From Carya illinoinensis (Eukaryota; Streptophyta; Magnoliopsida; Fagales; Juglandaceae): a stretch of 64,000 nt of DNA. Positions 11,826 to 23,156 of the stretch are shown here, piece after piece. The first letter of the stretch is position 1. Every line of letters starts with the position of its first letter. Both the position numbers and the translations under genes were made by a program. Location of the stretch: assembly GCF_018687715.1 (NCBI RefSeq), contig NC_056752.1, positions 14,388,001-14,452,000 on the forward strand. The letters run 5' to 3'. A model generated the notes under the pieces. The model searched no databases and had not been told where the DNA came from. It was given only the letters and a program-made list of their open reading frames with translations.

Positions 11826-13986
11826 TGTGGCACCCTAGACTCCCATGTACGGAAAGGTGGGAATCAAGATACCAGGATGATGACAACACAGGTTACACTC
11901 CCTAAATGACAAGTGCTAAGTGTGTGTACATGCAAAAGATGTACAACAAAACTCATAGCGGATAATGAAAGGATAGTCAACTAAGTACCAAAATTTTAAA
12001 TATAGATTCACCAAAATAAAAGCATTTCAAAAAGTTATATAGTTATCCAGTAAAAATATAATAAAAACCAAAATACATAACTAAAAGTGAGAAACAAATC
12101 CCAAGACATAACTCTAGGCTTGCGTTCTCATCTACATCAAAATCATGATTCCACAAAATAGAACCGTAAGGAAGAATACCATATGAAATTATGAGTCTCA
12201 GCAAATAACCAACCAAACAACCCAAGAGATAAAACACATTTAAACAACCAACATGTATGCATGCAAATGCTGAAATAAACATAAGACCAAACAACATTTT
12301 CCCTGAAATAATCATTTTTCCAAGACGCACCAAAAATCTCATTTGGCCCAAAATAAGTCCATTAAAAGAAACAAACACCATTTTCCCATAAAACAGCCCA
12401 AATATACAAACCACAATTTTTCCAGAAAATGGTCCCTATAACCATTTATCAAAATCTGCCATTTTTTCAAAAAATGGTCCACATATTCAATTATCCCATA
12501 TGCACCATGATCTCCCTTAGGGACCATCTGCACACCTTGGCTCCCTTCGTTACACCACGGGTAACGATCGTACGTGTGACTGCATAACGACCGATGCCCA
12601 ACTCTGCATCTAGCACATTCATGACCAAACATCCTTTAACCCTTGCCAGCAGAGGGGCCACAGAGTTGGCACAAGAGTATTACCATCTCGTCCTATCCCA
12701 TTGTCACTCAGCGACAACACAGGGGACGTTACTCAGCTTTACACGCTTCCAAGTGACTAGAACAACTCCACTACGATAATGCCCCATCTTGACTTGGGGT
12801 CATGATACGCAAGCACCCAAAAACATTTTCTCAATATGAAAATTCAGTTTTCATACATAACATATGAAAATACGTGCAACAACAAAATGAATGTCATGAC
12901 ATGATAAATGACCAAATAAAACACCCCATCACAACCCAACTCTACAAATCAACCCAACCTCCAAATCTGACCCAAAATCCAAACATTTCAAACACAAGGC
13001 CCAACACAGCCGAACAGATTGTAGAAAATATGTTAGCATAAAAATATATTTAAATCTCATAAATTTCTTTGAAAAATTACTTACAATGGTGAAAGGAAAT
13101 TTTGGAAGATCAAAGGTCACAACAAAAGTAGCAGAGCAGTGGTGGATAGAGATTTTACCAAGACAAGATGTGGGTCTTGAAACAATGAAAATCAAAGGAG
13201 AGCCACAGGGACGCTTGGGTTGGGCATGGAGGAACTAAGGGTGGTCTGTGGAGCTGAAGGTGACATCTTGGAGCTATGGGTGGCAGTTTGATGGCGTGAT
13301 GGCAAATTTGGCCATGAGGGGAAGGGAACCCCGTATAAGGCTAGAGGCCACTTGAGACTACCATGGCCTGCTTGAGGGAGCAAGAAGGTGCTGGGGGTTC
13401 ATAGAGCTCGGTGATGGCTTGAGGAGGTGATCGGTGGCACTGTGGCGGTGCTGGGTTGTGGTGAGAATGAGGGACCCATGAGGGGAAACCAATTTCGAGT
13501 TGAGGCCAAGTAGGGAGACAGGTTGCTATGGGGGTTTGTGTTCTGTGGAGGGAAGGGTCACCTGTGAGATGGTGGTGTTGCAGTGGCATGAGGCTAAGCC
13601 ACGGTGGTACAAGGGTGGAGAGACCCACGTGAGACCCATTCGGGATAAAGAGAGAGGAGTTGCGCATGGGGATGGGTTTGGCGTGGAAGGGTGGTCGCTG
13701 GCATGAGGAGGTGGCGGTGAGGTGGTCGGGGAGGCTGGGTTGGTTGAGCGGCGGTGCCATTGGGCTGAGGGACGAGGGAGAGGGAAATGAAAGAAATGGG
13801 GAAAAAGGAAAGGGCTTGGGGTTTAAATCTTTGGGTCTTCAAAATGATCCAACGGGGATGATTTAAATAAAGGATTAACTAACTTAAAAAAGAATAGATA
13901 AATAAGAAGACAATTAAAAACCAACAACTTAGTAAAATAAAATAGTAAAACCAACAATAAAAATTACTTGATTTAAAACCAACAAC
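11826..13986 (+). mobile_element. Diverged LTR related to the solo LTR at 25350, 3' truncated
   Basis: It begins TGTGGCACCCTAGACTCC and follows the order of the 25350-29294 LTR: AAGTGTGTGTA near 11920, ACTAAGTACCA near 11980, and ATGCACCATGATCTCCC at 12507. Next come a GGTAACGA...GTGTGACTGCATAACGA block at 12559-12590, a CTTGCCAGCAGAGGGGCCACAGAG block at 12643, GC-rich sequence at 13190-13780 and an A-rich tail. The terminal GCGGGTCATCACA seen in the other copy is missing; the tail runs into the tandem-repeat unit at about 13987. Apparent open frames at 13190-13860 are in the same GC-rich part of the LTR and are not genes. Confidence 0.6.
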
Positions 13987-14024
13987 TCAGTCTATGAGGT
14001 TGATGAGAAGACTAGGGGGGCCAA
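13987..14024. repeat. Left stub of the 74-bp tandem array, cut by the LINE
   Basis: CTCAGTCTATGAGGTTGATG then AGAAGACTAGGGGGGCCAA matches the second half of the repeat unit seen at 20052-20440. It is the upstream part of the array that the LINE split. Confidence 0.7.
14010..14024. repeat. LINE target-site duplication, left copy
   Basis: GACTAGGGGGGCCAA matches GACTAAGGGAGCCAA at 20052-20066 in 13 of 15 positions. Length and position fit target-primed reverse transcription. Confidence 0.6.
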
Positions 14025-14132
14025 AAGAATTTTGTAGACAATGCGTAATTCTGAGTTTTGTAGACAATGCATAATTCTAAGTTTTTTCTATTTTTACCCT
14101 TTTTCTCTCTACGTGAGAATTAGGGTTCCCGT

Positions 14133-15655
14133 TTGCTACCTACGTTTGGACCTTCGGTGGACTGCATGGTCATTGCTGATGGTGGCACCGATCGGCCCTC
14201 CTTTGTTGACCTGGCGGCCGCTGTCCCCCAGCCTATTCCGGATATGTTTCTACTATTTAGAACCCATAAACTACTTGACGGTGAAGTCTACTTCCAGTTC
14301 TCACGTGAGGAGATTTCCAAATTTGCAGAGCCCTTCCGTTACTCTGTAATCTTGAAGTTCTTGAAGTAGAGACCGTCCCTTGATGCTGTACGTTCATTTA
14401 TTCATAACCGATGGGGTCTCTCAACCTCTCATGTTGTCTCATCCATGCGAGGGACAAGGAACATTTTTGTTTGTATGGAAAATGATGTAGATTTCACAAA
14501 GGCACTATCCAGAGATGTTTGTGAGATAAACGGTATTTCTTACCATGTGTTTAAGTGGACGCCCAACTTCACAGAGGATGAAGAGCCTTCAAAAGTACCA
14601 GTTTGGATATCTCTCCCAGGTCTCCATCCTAATTTTTATTGTGAATCTTTCTTAAACATTTTAATGGCCCCGATTGGCACTTTCATTCGTCGGGATAATC
14701 CGACACGGTGTGCCACTAGAACCGACGGGGCTAGACTTTGTGTTGAGGTCGACATTGCCAAGGAGCCGCTTGGCCATTTCTAGATTGGAGCCCCAAGTTT
14801 ACCTTCTAGTAGAAAGCAAGAAGTGGTTTATGAAACACTTCCTGCCTATTGCTGTAAGTGTCGCATGTAGGGACACAATTCGCGTACCTGTCACGAGAAC
14901 AAATAGCACACAGGAACAAGGCACGGGTAGAGGTGACAGGGCAGAAAGGCATGAAGGTTCTCGAGGACTCTATTGATGTTCATGGGACAAATGAAAATCC
15001 TAGAGCAGTGACTGATACAAATCATTGTGCAGTGGTTACAGTCGGGGGGAATGAGAAGCTAATTATAGTTCCTGAGATGGAACCGAATGTAGTTGGTGCA
15101 ATTGAGGTCATGAAGATGAATGAAAAAGTTGTTCTTGATAAAAATGTAGCTCTAGTTGGTGCAGTCGGGGTGAATGAGGATCCTGTGGGTGCAGCTGGGG
15201 GGAATGAGGAGATGGGTGTTGTGCTTGAGGTGGAACAGAGAGTAGTGCCAACGGGTATTTTATTGATAGGGAATGGGGTGGGGGTTGATGATAGCGCACA
15301 GGAACATCTTGCTATAGGGGTGATTCTGAATGGTGTTGGGCTTTTGAAGAGTGGTGGAGAATGCGTGGCTGTTTCCCAAGTGGATTCTTTTCCAGTATTT
15401 TCTGATCCTGTAAATGATTTAACTCTTGCAGGGGGTGGGTTTTCGGATTTTACTGTGCATGTTTGGATTGAGAAAGAGAGTGAGCATGTTGATCCTGTCG
15501 TAGTTCATGAGATGGAGGTGGTTGTGGTTGCACCAAAAGGTGGAACAGATGAGGCTAATGTGTTTATTGAAGACACAGTTTCTGAACCGGACCCAAAGTT
15601 GCATTTGGAAGTTTTATCTCAAGAGAAAGAATACTTAACTGAGTCTGAAAGTTAA
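14133..15655 (+). pseudogene. LINE ORF1 (gag-like, DUF4283 plus CCHC)
   Basis: The first two-thirds run in one frame with stops at 14367-14369 and 14781-14783. They read PSFVDLAAA...GEVYFQFSREE...NRWGL...FVCMENDVDF...KVPVWISLPGLHPNFY, the pattern of the DUF4283 domain of plant LINE ORF1 proteins. The same frame then gives CCKCRM-stop-GHNSRTC (about 14850-14892), a CCHC zinc knuckle interrupted by a stop. The remaining C-terminal part (14933-15655) lies in another frame and is Val/Gly/Asn/Glu-rich with repeated GVNEDP/GGNEE motifs. ORF1 proteins bind element RNA and chaperone it for target-primed reverse transcription. The product here would be non-functional. Confidence 0.8.
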
Positions 15656-15747
15656 TAAGGCAAATATATATATATATATAAGAAAAGGAGTTTTGTTAAA
15701 ATGCGAAGTTCTTCTCGGGTTCTTGCTCGAGTCTCTAATCCATCTCA

Positions 15748-18700
15748 ATGATTGATCCAAAATTTGTTTGGAACATTAGGGGTGTTGGGACCTCAAAAGG
15801 TAGACTAAAAAAGTTGATAAGTAAGTGGAGGCCAAAAATTGTTGCTTTGTTGAAACTTTTTCAAAATCTTGATGTTGCTAAGTGATTGGGTCGTGTTTTG
15901 AGGTTTGATAACTTTATTTCAAATGAGGCAGACGGTGGTAAAATTTTGATTTTTTGGGATAGTATTCTTGAGGTGAGGTTGGTTCGAATGGGAAGGCAAT
16001 TTATCTCTCTTAAAGTTGGCGAAAGTGCTGAAACATTTTTGCTTACGATCATCTATGCTAAATGTACCATGGTTGAATGGCATAGTTTATGGGATGCTTT
16101 GAGTTTTTAGAATCTGGATTCTGACCCTTGTATCTTTGTGCGTGACTTCAATATTATTCGGAATGATTCCGAGCGTCGAAGAGGTAGACCTCGACCTATT
16201 CAAGCTATGGAAGATTTTAATAATTGGATTCAACAGGGGGGTTTGATTGAAATGACTTCGAAGGGGAATATTTTTCCCTGGTGTAATGGCCAATATGGTC
16301 TTGCTTGCTCTGGCGCAAGGTTGAATCGTGCCCTGGTGAATGCCTTGTTTCTCTCGGTATTTTCTAATGCTATATGTTCTTATTTGCCTCGCTCTACTTC
16401 GGATCATGCTCCTATGATTATAGAGTTGAAGAAAGACCCTTGTTCTTATGGTCCTTCCCCTTTTCGTTTTCAATAAATGTGGGTTGAACACCATAATTTT
16501 CTGGATTGTGTTCGGCAAGCTTGGTCTATTCAAGTTGATGGTACGGCTATTCAGAATTGGTTATCAAGTTGAAATGGACAAAAGTAGCCTTGCTGGCTTG
16601 GAATAGAAGGGTGTTTGGTCACACTTTGGAATAGATCTCTACCCTTGAAAATCAGATTGAGGAGCTTGAACTTCAGTCTCAATTAAATTGGGATGATAAT
16701 CTTGATAGAGATTTATAGATGGCCAATGCTGATTTGGCAATGTGGCATCGTCGAGAAGAAATTCACTTAAGCCAAATGGAAAAAATAAAATGGACAACGA
16801 AGGGTGACCGGAATACTAGGTTTTTTCATGCTTGTCTTGCCTTAAAGAGAAGTAAGTGGGTTCTTAGTATGCGGTCGAATGATGCAGTGTTTGAGTCTCC
16901 AGAGAGCATCCACCAAGGTGCAGTTGATTATTTTTCTTCTTTTTTACAAGGTGAGCCAACTTCTAAGCACCCTAATTTTGATGGACTTATTGATCCGGTT
17001 CTTTCTGATAAGGAGAATGCCTCTTTGCTTTGTACTCCTTCATTGGAGGAAGTATATGTTGCTTTGTCCTCTATTCCGGTTAACAGCACTCCTGGTCCTG
17101 ATGGTTTTGGGTCTGGATTTTATAAAAGTTGCTTGGAGGTGGTTAAAAATGATTTGTGGAAAGTAGTGTTGAAATTCTTTGACTCTAAGTCTCTACCGAA
17201 GTTTTTTACTACTTCTTTTTTGGTGCTAATCCCAAAAGTGGACTCTCCAACAGGTTTTGATAAGTTCCATCCCATCAGTCTTTGTTCAATATTTTATTAA
17301 ATTTGCTCCAAAATTATTTTCAACCAGTTAACTGGCCTTCTGCCTCGTCTGGTATCAATGGAACAAGGAGCCTTATTCCAGGTAGAAGTATTTTTGAGAA
17401 CATAAGTCTCACTTAGGAAATGGTTCAATCTATTAATAAGAGGAATCATGGTGGCAATATCATGTTAAAAGTAGATATGGCAAAAGCTTATGATCGTGTG
17501 AATTGGAATTTCTTAATAAAGATCATGTCGCGGTTTGGTTTTTCGCCTCAGTTTTGTGATTTGATTTATTTTTGCATATCTAGTCCCTGGTATTCATTTA
17601 TGATGAATGGGACAACAAAATGTTTCTTTCCAGGAGGCCGTGGCATAAGACAAGGTGATCCCCTATCTCCTTATTTGTTTATAATTCAATAGGAGATCCT
17701 TACTCGGATGATTCATTGTAGTGTGGCTGAGCATAGATTTGGGCAATTTCAGTAGGGAAGAGGTACGCCTAGTATTTCTCATTTGATGTATGTTGATGAT
17801 GTGGTTATTTTCTCTAATGGGAGCCAAAGATCGGTTCGGGAGCTCCGAAGTATTTTGGGACAATATGAAAAATGGTTGGGACAAGCTATAAATAAACAAA
17901 AGTCTGCTGTGTTTTGTTCTAGTAAAATTTTCCATTCTCGATAGAGGCCTCTCTGCAACACTGGTTTTGTAGAGGGTCATTTTCCCCTCAAATATCTTGG
18001 AGTGCCCATTATACTGGGTCGTCTTAAGTAAGTACATTTTGAAGATATGATGAATAAAATGAGGAAAAAACTCAGTGGCTGGAAAATGCGACTACTTTCT
18101 TTTGGAAGGAAACTGATTTTATTACGTCATGTTATTTCAAGCATGGCACTTCATCTTTTTACTATTTTATAGATTCCTCAAGTTGTCATAAATAAGATTC
18201 ATCAAATGATGAGTTCGTTTTTTTGGGGCGAGTTGAATGGGAAGGATAAGAAGAAATGGGTAGCTTGGAAATATATGGGTATGCATGTGGCAGAAGGCGG
18301 TATTGGGGTGAGGCTTCTCCATGAGGTTCAAATAGCCTTGCACATGAGGTTTGCCTGGAATCTTCTACGAGGTAATTCTCTCTGGGCAAATTTTTTTAAG
18401 GCTAAATATGTGGGATCGAAACCTTAGTTATTAATAGATGATGCTGAAGGTTCAAGATTCTGAAGAATGATTGCTCACTGTATTCCTTTAGTTTTGAATA
18501 ACTCTAAATGGAGAGTTAAAGAAGGAGATATTTATTTTTGGTATGATAAATGGCGTGATAATGGCCCTTTGATAAATGAATTGACTCTTGTGGGTCAACC
18601 TTTGATAAAAATCAAAAAATGCCGTTTGTTTGATGGATGGGATGTGAATTTGCTTGAAAATTTAGTGGGATTAGAGAATGGTGATGATATCCTCGCCTCC

Positions 18701-19863
18701 TTATCTGGTCCTAATTTGGGTAAGGATGTTCTTGTCTGGACCCAAATAGAGGAAGGGTTGTTTTCAGTTCAGCCTGCATGGTAGTGTATTAGAGTCAAAG
18801 GAGCTTCTTTTGAATGGCATTCTTGGATTTGGCATAAAAGTCTTCCATTGAGAATGTCTATTCATTTCTAGAAGGCATGGCACAGGGCTTTGAGTGTGGA
18901 TGATAGGCTATGTCGTGTTGGTATTCCAATTGTTTCCAAATGTGATTGTTGCTCTGTTGGTCACTATGAAGAAATAAATCATGTTCTCTTCGAGGGTGAT
19001 TTCCCAAAAAAAATTTGGTTAACTTTCTCTAATCTATTTGGGTTAACAATGGGTAGAAATTGGGAACAGCATGTTTCCTCTTGGTTCTGGCGTGCTAAGT
19101 CATCTTCTCAGGTGGGAGTTATTATGGGCCTCATCCCTGTCATTATTACCTGGAAACTTTGGAGGCAAAGATGTCTAGCACGAATGGAGGGCTCTTTAGA
19201 ATCGTATGATATGGTTATTAAGTCAATCTCTTTTTGGGTTCGGTCGCTTGGTCTTATGGGTGATAAGTGTTATAATTTGTCTCGTTTTGATGGCATGATT
19301 TTGGAGGCTTTATGTATCAAACCAGTTCCTTTAAAAGAAAGGACTTGTAAAGTGGTGCAGTGGCATAAATCTCCTCCAGGATGGTTTAAATTGAACACAG
19401 ATGGAAGTAGTCTAGGGAACTGGGCTCTGGTGGTATTGGTGGTGTTATTCACAATGATACTGGACAGCTAGTGAAAGCCTTTGACTCCCCTAGTGGAATG
19501 GGTTCTAATAATAAAGTAGAACTCCTTGCACTATTATATGGCCTGCGGGTGTGCATTTCCCTCCATCTTTCTAATGTAATTGTAGAGGTTGACTCAATGG
19601 TGATTATTTCTTGGTGGCATAGAGGTCGTTGTGGGGTTTGGTATTTGGAGGATTATTGGGATGAAATTGTCGTTTTAGCCCAATCTATTAATTGTAAATT
19701 TCAGCATGTCCTACATGAAGGTAACAAAGTAGCGGACTGGTTGGCTAAAGCTACCGCAGCCTGTGTTTCTTCAGATTATTCTAATACTTCTTCCATGCCT
19801 CGAGTCCTTCGAGGTTTCATTCGGTTAGATTTATCAGGGATTCCTTCTATACGTTGTTGTTAA
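15748..19863 (+). pseudogene. LINE ORF2 (endonuclease, RT, RNase H)
   Basis: Starts MIDPKFVWNIRGVG, the conserved WNxRG start of the APE-like endonuclease. The endonuclease continues to 16476 with FVRDFNIIRN (the GDFN motif with G changed to R) and STSDHAPMII (the SDHxP motif). RT follows in two other frames: TPGPDGFGSGFYK (about 17090), LKVDMAKAYDRVNW (17466), IRQGDPLSPYLF (17647) and the catalytic YVDD at 17789-17800. A zf-RVT segment lies around 18870-19020. RNase H (19380-19863) keeps NTDGSS, KVELLAL, VEVDS and NKVADWLA. Stops include 15883-15885, 16108-16110 and 16474-16476, and several look like TGG to TAG. The RNase H domain places it with plant L1 elements that carry one. Confidence 0.9.
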
Positions 19864-20051
19864 GTTTGGTAGTGGTGGTTCTTGTTTTTTTGTTTCAGTT
19901 ATTGTTTATTTCTTGTTTTGTTTGGAAGTTTTCTTTTGTTGCCACGGTTTTTCTCCACCATAAGTGAGAGTTTTATTAATAAATTTGGGTGGGCATCACT
20001 ATTGGACAGGTGATTGCTCACTCTTCTTAAAAAAAAAAAAAAAAAAAAAAG

Positions 20052-20066
20052 GACTAAGGGAGCCAA
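20052..20066. repeat. LINE target-site duplication, right copy
   Basis: Pairs with 14010-14024. It immediately follows the poly-A tail and is also the start of a tandem unit. Confidence 0.6.
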
Positions 20067-20440
20067 GCACCCTGTCTTTATAGGCTTGCCTCATCCCTTA
20101 CCTCAGTTTATGAGGTGATGTGAAGAATAGGGAAGCCAAGTACCGTGTCTCCATGGGCTTACTTCATCCCTTGCCTCAATCTATGAGGTGACGCGAAGAC
20201 CAGGGAAGCCAAGCACTGTGTCTCCACGGGCTTGTCTCATCATTATTTGCCTCAGTTACAAGGTGACGCGAAGACTAGGGGAGCCAAGCACCGTCTCTCC
20301 ACGAGTTTGTCTCATCCCTTGCCTCAATCTACGAGATGATTAGAAGACTAGGGGAGCCAAGCACCATGTCTCCACGAGCATGCCCCATTGCTTGCCTCAG
20401 CCTACGAGATTGGCTAAGAAGAACCAAGGGATAACATCTC
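20052..20440. repeat. Tandem array, unit about 74 bp, about five copies
   Basis: The unit reads GAGCCAAGCACCGTGTCTCC, then an ACGGGCTTGTCTCATCCCTTGCCTCA core, then ACGAGGTGACGCGAAGACTAGG. AGCCAAG recurs at about 20061, 20134, 20207, 20282 and 20356, a spacing of 73-75. Copies are 80-90% alike by eye and the last one decays after 20420. The array lies between LINE and LTR copy B, in the position where Tat-lineage elements often carry amplified 3'-UTR repeats. Confidence 0.85.
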
Positions 20441-20940
20441 CACCAGCAAATGCTAAGCATGCACACCTGTGCTATAACCATTATCTCAAGCAGGTTTCCT
20501 TCAAGAACAAGTCGACGGGCTTCGCAACAACTGCCTAAGGTGGGGGTCCAAGGGTCGACGGGCTTACTGATCACCATGAGTGGGGTACCACATACAAACT
20601 CCAACACTAATAATAAAATGAAAGGTCAACAAGAGTTTATGATGGAAAAGGAAAATCTCACCAACACCATCGAAATCAAAAACACCAAAAGAATATATGC
20701 CTTTCGACAATAACAAGAGGATCCAGTCTTTCTGCTACGCGGCTTATAACCAGTTTCATAACAAGTTAATTGGTGGGAAAGGTCAAGGACCACCTGGCCT
20801 CCTAGGTGCTTGAGTAGGTGGGCAAGTCACTTGACTGCCTAACCACCCTCATGTATATTCTATGCAATCGAGTGTACCTCCTACATATTGACTGCATATT
20901 TTATGTTTAAAGATTTTCAAGGCCCTTTTAGGAACAAATG
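20441..20940. other. Stretch between tandem array and LTR copy B, no gene
   Basis: No supportable coding region. A GGTGGGAAAGG motif near 20773 could be a degenerate polypurine tract for the LTR downstream. Confidence 0.3.
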
Positions 20941-21615
20941 TCCCTTAAGAATCACAGACTTATGGAGAAGATAAAATATACACGGCCCAAAAAGCCTACT
21001 AAGCCCAGCCTAAGAGAGAGGTTCCCCGATTAGAAGACAAAAGAAGAGAGAGAAATGGGAGACAATGAGGCAACAAGCAAAAGGAGGATGTCAGGATAAG
21101 TGGAAAAACAAAGAAATGGAAAGTAAAGGAGATGTCAGAAGCGCAAGGGAAGGCAGAAACATTTACCACTCCCAAAGGGAACGCAAAAAGATGGAGCATA
21201 GACAATTTGTAGAGGGACTTCTTGGACTCTTCGACTTGAACTTCTACTTCTTTAACCTCACAATGTGAGCTCCATTGACAAGAGATTCTCTAGAAAATAT
21301 TTTTGAGATCTCCATTGTACAAAGAGTATGACAGAACATGAGAGACTATAAATAAGCATATAATAGTGGACTTTCCCCTCCCAAAAAAGTCCTATGGACA
21401 TAGGCAATATAGGGAACCACTTAAATATGTGTTTTTCTCTCTTTTACATTCTTACTATTTATTTTTTATTCACTACCATAGACGTACACACAATCAAACT
21501 GGACCATGCTGAGGGATCCAGACTTTACCGATTGAGGCCCAAATCGTCATAGCGGGCCGGGAATGACTCTTTTTGCTCGTTTGGACTATTGTGCAATTTT
21601 TGGCATTAACAAAGA
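20941..21615 (+). mobile_element. 3' LTR-like segment (copy B) of the old Tat-like element
   Basis: Homologous by eye to 6156-6777 over most of its length and ends at TTTGGACTATTGTGCAATTT then GGCATTAACA, with a CA terminus. It includes about 100 bases missing from copy A. A matching TATA box lies at 21347-21354. If A and B belong to one insertion, the element spans about 15 kb including the LINE. The 5' boundary is approximate and I found no TSD. Confidence 0.55.
21347..21354 (+). promoter_or_regulatory. TATA box of LTR copy B
   Basis: TATAAATA within the block GACTATAAATAAGCATAT, conserved with 6598-6605. Confidence 0.45.
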
Positions 21616-22356
21616 TGTTTAAGAAAGTCGATCCAACATGCAGGGGCATAATAAATGGAACTTGATGATCCCATAGCACTGTTCATCCGATCTGTTTTAT
21701 TCTCAACCTGATATGGAATCCAGATAATCATGTTTCAGCGGCAGTTTTACCTGGTCCGATAACCAAATTACCCACTTGCCCAAATACGAGGGCGGTATTG
21801 GGTACATGAGGCAAGTACCAAGTTTAAAATTTGGTACCAGCAATCCAAGTTTATTTTTAAAAATAAAATAAGTTTATGTCCAACCTAGATATACAGATTT
21901 CCAGGTATAACCCAAAATTAAAAAAAAAAAAATTACTTATAAAATATTAGTTGGTTTTTCTATACAATTTGGTCCATCCCGATATCTGAATTTCAAAACC
22001 CCAAAGTCTTCTGAGTATTGATCCAAGTTAACTTGAGCAGGTACCCATGCCGCATTACATGTCCGCATCTAAGTCCAAATATAACCATGTACTCAAATCC
22101 TTATCCAGGTGCATGGTAGCTAGGAGAGGGAGCTTCCCTCTTCTCAGAATTCAAGTATTGTTTAAGTTTTAGAAAAACACATTAGAATCATAATATCACA
22201 GGACAAATATCTTTATTGAAAGGTATTGATCAATAGGATCTCATATTATCTAAGAGAGATGATAGGGGTTCTTGCAATTCTATAATGATTCTTGGAGACT
22301 CTGATTTATAGCCTTAGCTCCTTTTAAATATAGACTCAAATACAATATATATATAT
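21616..22356. other. Non-coding flank left of the Tat element
   Basis: No gene seen. 21720-22110 repeats motifs such as GGTAC/TACCCA and may be an old unclassified repeat. 22340-22361 is an AT dinucleotide run that served as the target for the Tat insertion. Confidence 0.35.
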
Positions 22357-22361
22357 ATATA

Positions 22362-22754
22362 TGTAAAGGACGTGTCCCACCACTAAACGTAATCGTCGGC
22401 CTACAAGTCAAAGGTTAATGATACTAGATGCCTACAACCACTCTAATAACTAAGTCAGTAAAGATTGATGTATAATGGCTCAAGTATATGATCAAAAGTG
22501 ATTTTAGAGTTACCTGGTACCCATTTATATAGGCATAGGGACGTATGGGATCAGTACTGCGACTTGATTAACTTCACATAGTTAAGTAGCCGTGAAGTTT
22601 ATCCTTAAATAATAGGAGTAATCTGCTCTTCATATTATTGCTTATCTCTTCTACTAACTAGAAGAGTATTAGTTCTCATGGGCCTTTAGCTTGTGGCTTG
22701 GGCCGTGTCCATTATTATCACCCTTGATTGGGTTGGCTAGCATTAGACCCTCCA
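22362..22754 (-). repeat. 3' LTR of the Tat element
   Basis: Starts on the plus strand TGTAAAGGACGTGTCCCACC and ends ATTAGACCCTCCA. It aligns along its whole length with 57867-58262 (for example AAGATTGATGTATAATGGCT and AAGTAGCCGTG shared), differing at scattered transitions. The minus strand just inside reads GGTGGGGTTAAG (22755-22766), a plausible polypurine tract. Confidence 0.85.
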
Positions 22755-23156
22755 CTTAACCCCACCAATTCATTTCACTTGTAGGCTTGGGGAATTCATT
22801 ATTAGCTAATACTTCCTTATGAATGTGTTGATTTATTCCAAAGCTGTAAATCTATTTTTTTGGCTGTGACTAACCCAAGCTAAACTTCAAACCACTAGCC
22901 CCTTTAGGAATCAAGAAATGGGATTTCAATTTCCCAGGACGTGGTAACAGTTACTAGGTAACATAAACCGGTTCCCCTTCCATCACATCATGTTGTCAGG
23001 TCATAATGATTCTCGCCATCGGCCCCACATATCCCCAATTCGATTTGCATGCCACTCTCTATTTCCCATTTTGCTTCTCATTTGCCTTCCTTGTTTCTCT
23101 TGCGATTTCTTGCCTTTTCTTTACCTTCCACACTCTACTTCCTCTTCGTCTTTCAA
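22755..23156. other. Polypurine tract and 3' untranslated part of the Tat element
   Basis: Minus-strand GGTGGGGTTAAG at 22755-22766 abuts the 3' LTR. The rest is non-coding on the minus strand and is the upstream region of the antisense ORF on the plus strand. An earlier ATG at 23006 opens an 87-codon frame that includes the 23157 ATG. Confidence 0.4.

Larger units (their letters stand above)
14025..20051 (+). mobile_element. Non-LTR retrotransposon (plant L1-type LINE), decayed
   Basis: A 6.0-kb element with a short 5' leader containing a 29-bp direct repeat (14028-14085). ORF1 has a DUF4283-like domain and a CCHC knuckle; ORF2 has endonuclease, reverse transcriptase, zf-RVT and RNase H domains. 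The 3' UTR has AATAAA at 19978-19983 and a poly-A tail at about 20029-20050. An imperfect 15-bp TSD flanks it. Near full length is indicated by the intact order of all domains. Stops and at least four frame changes mean it cannot be active. Confidence 0.9.

Noticed and set aside
13192..13860. Overlapping minus- and plus-strand frames of 60-140 codons
   Set aside because: The block is the GC-rich part of an LTR homologous to 26700-27170 and 28480-28990, with frames on both strands from composition.
22362..22754. Independent solo LTR of the Tat family
   Set aside because: Its right flank is not ATATA, while its left flank ATATA matches the right flank of the LTR at 58262, which fits one element with nested inserts better.
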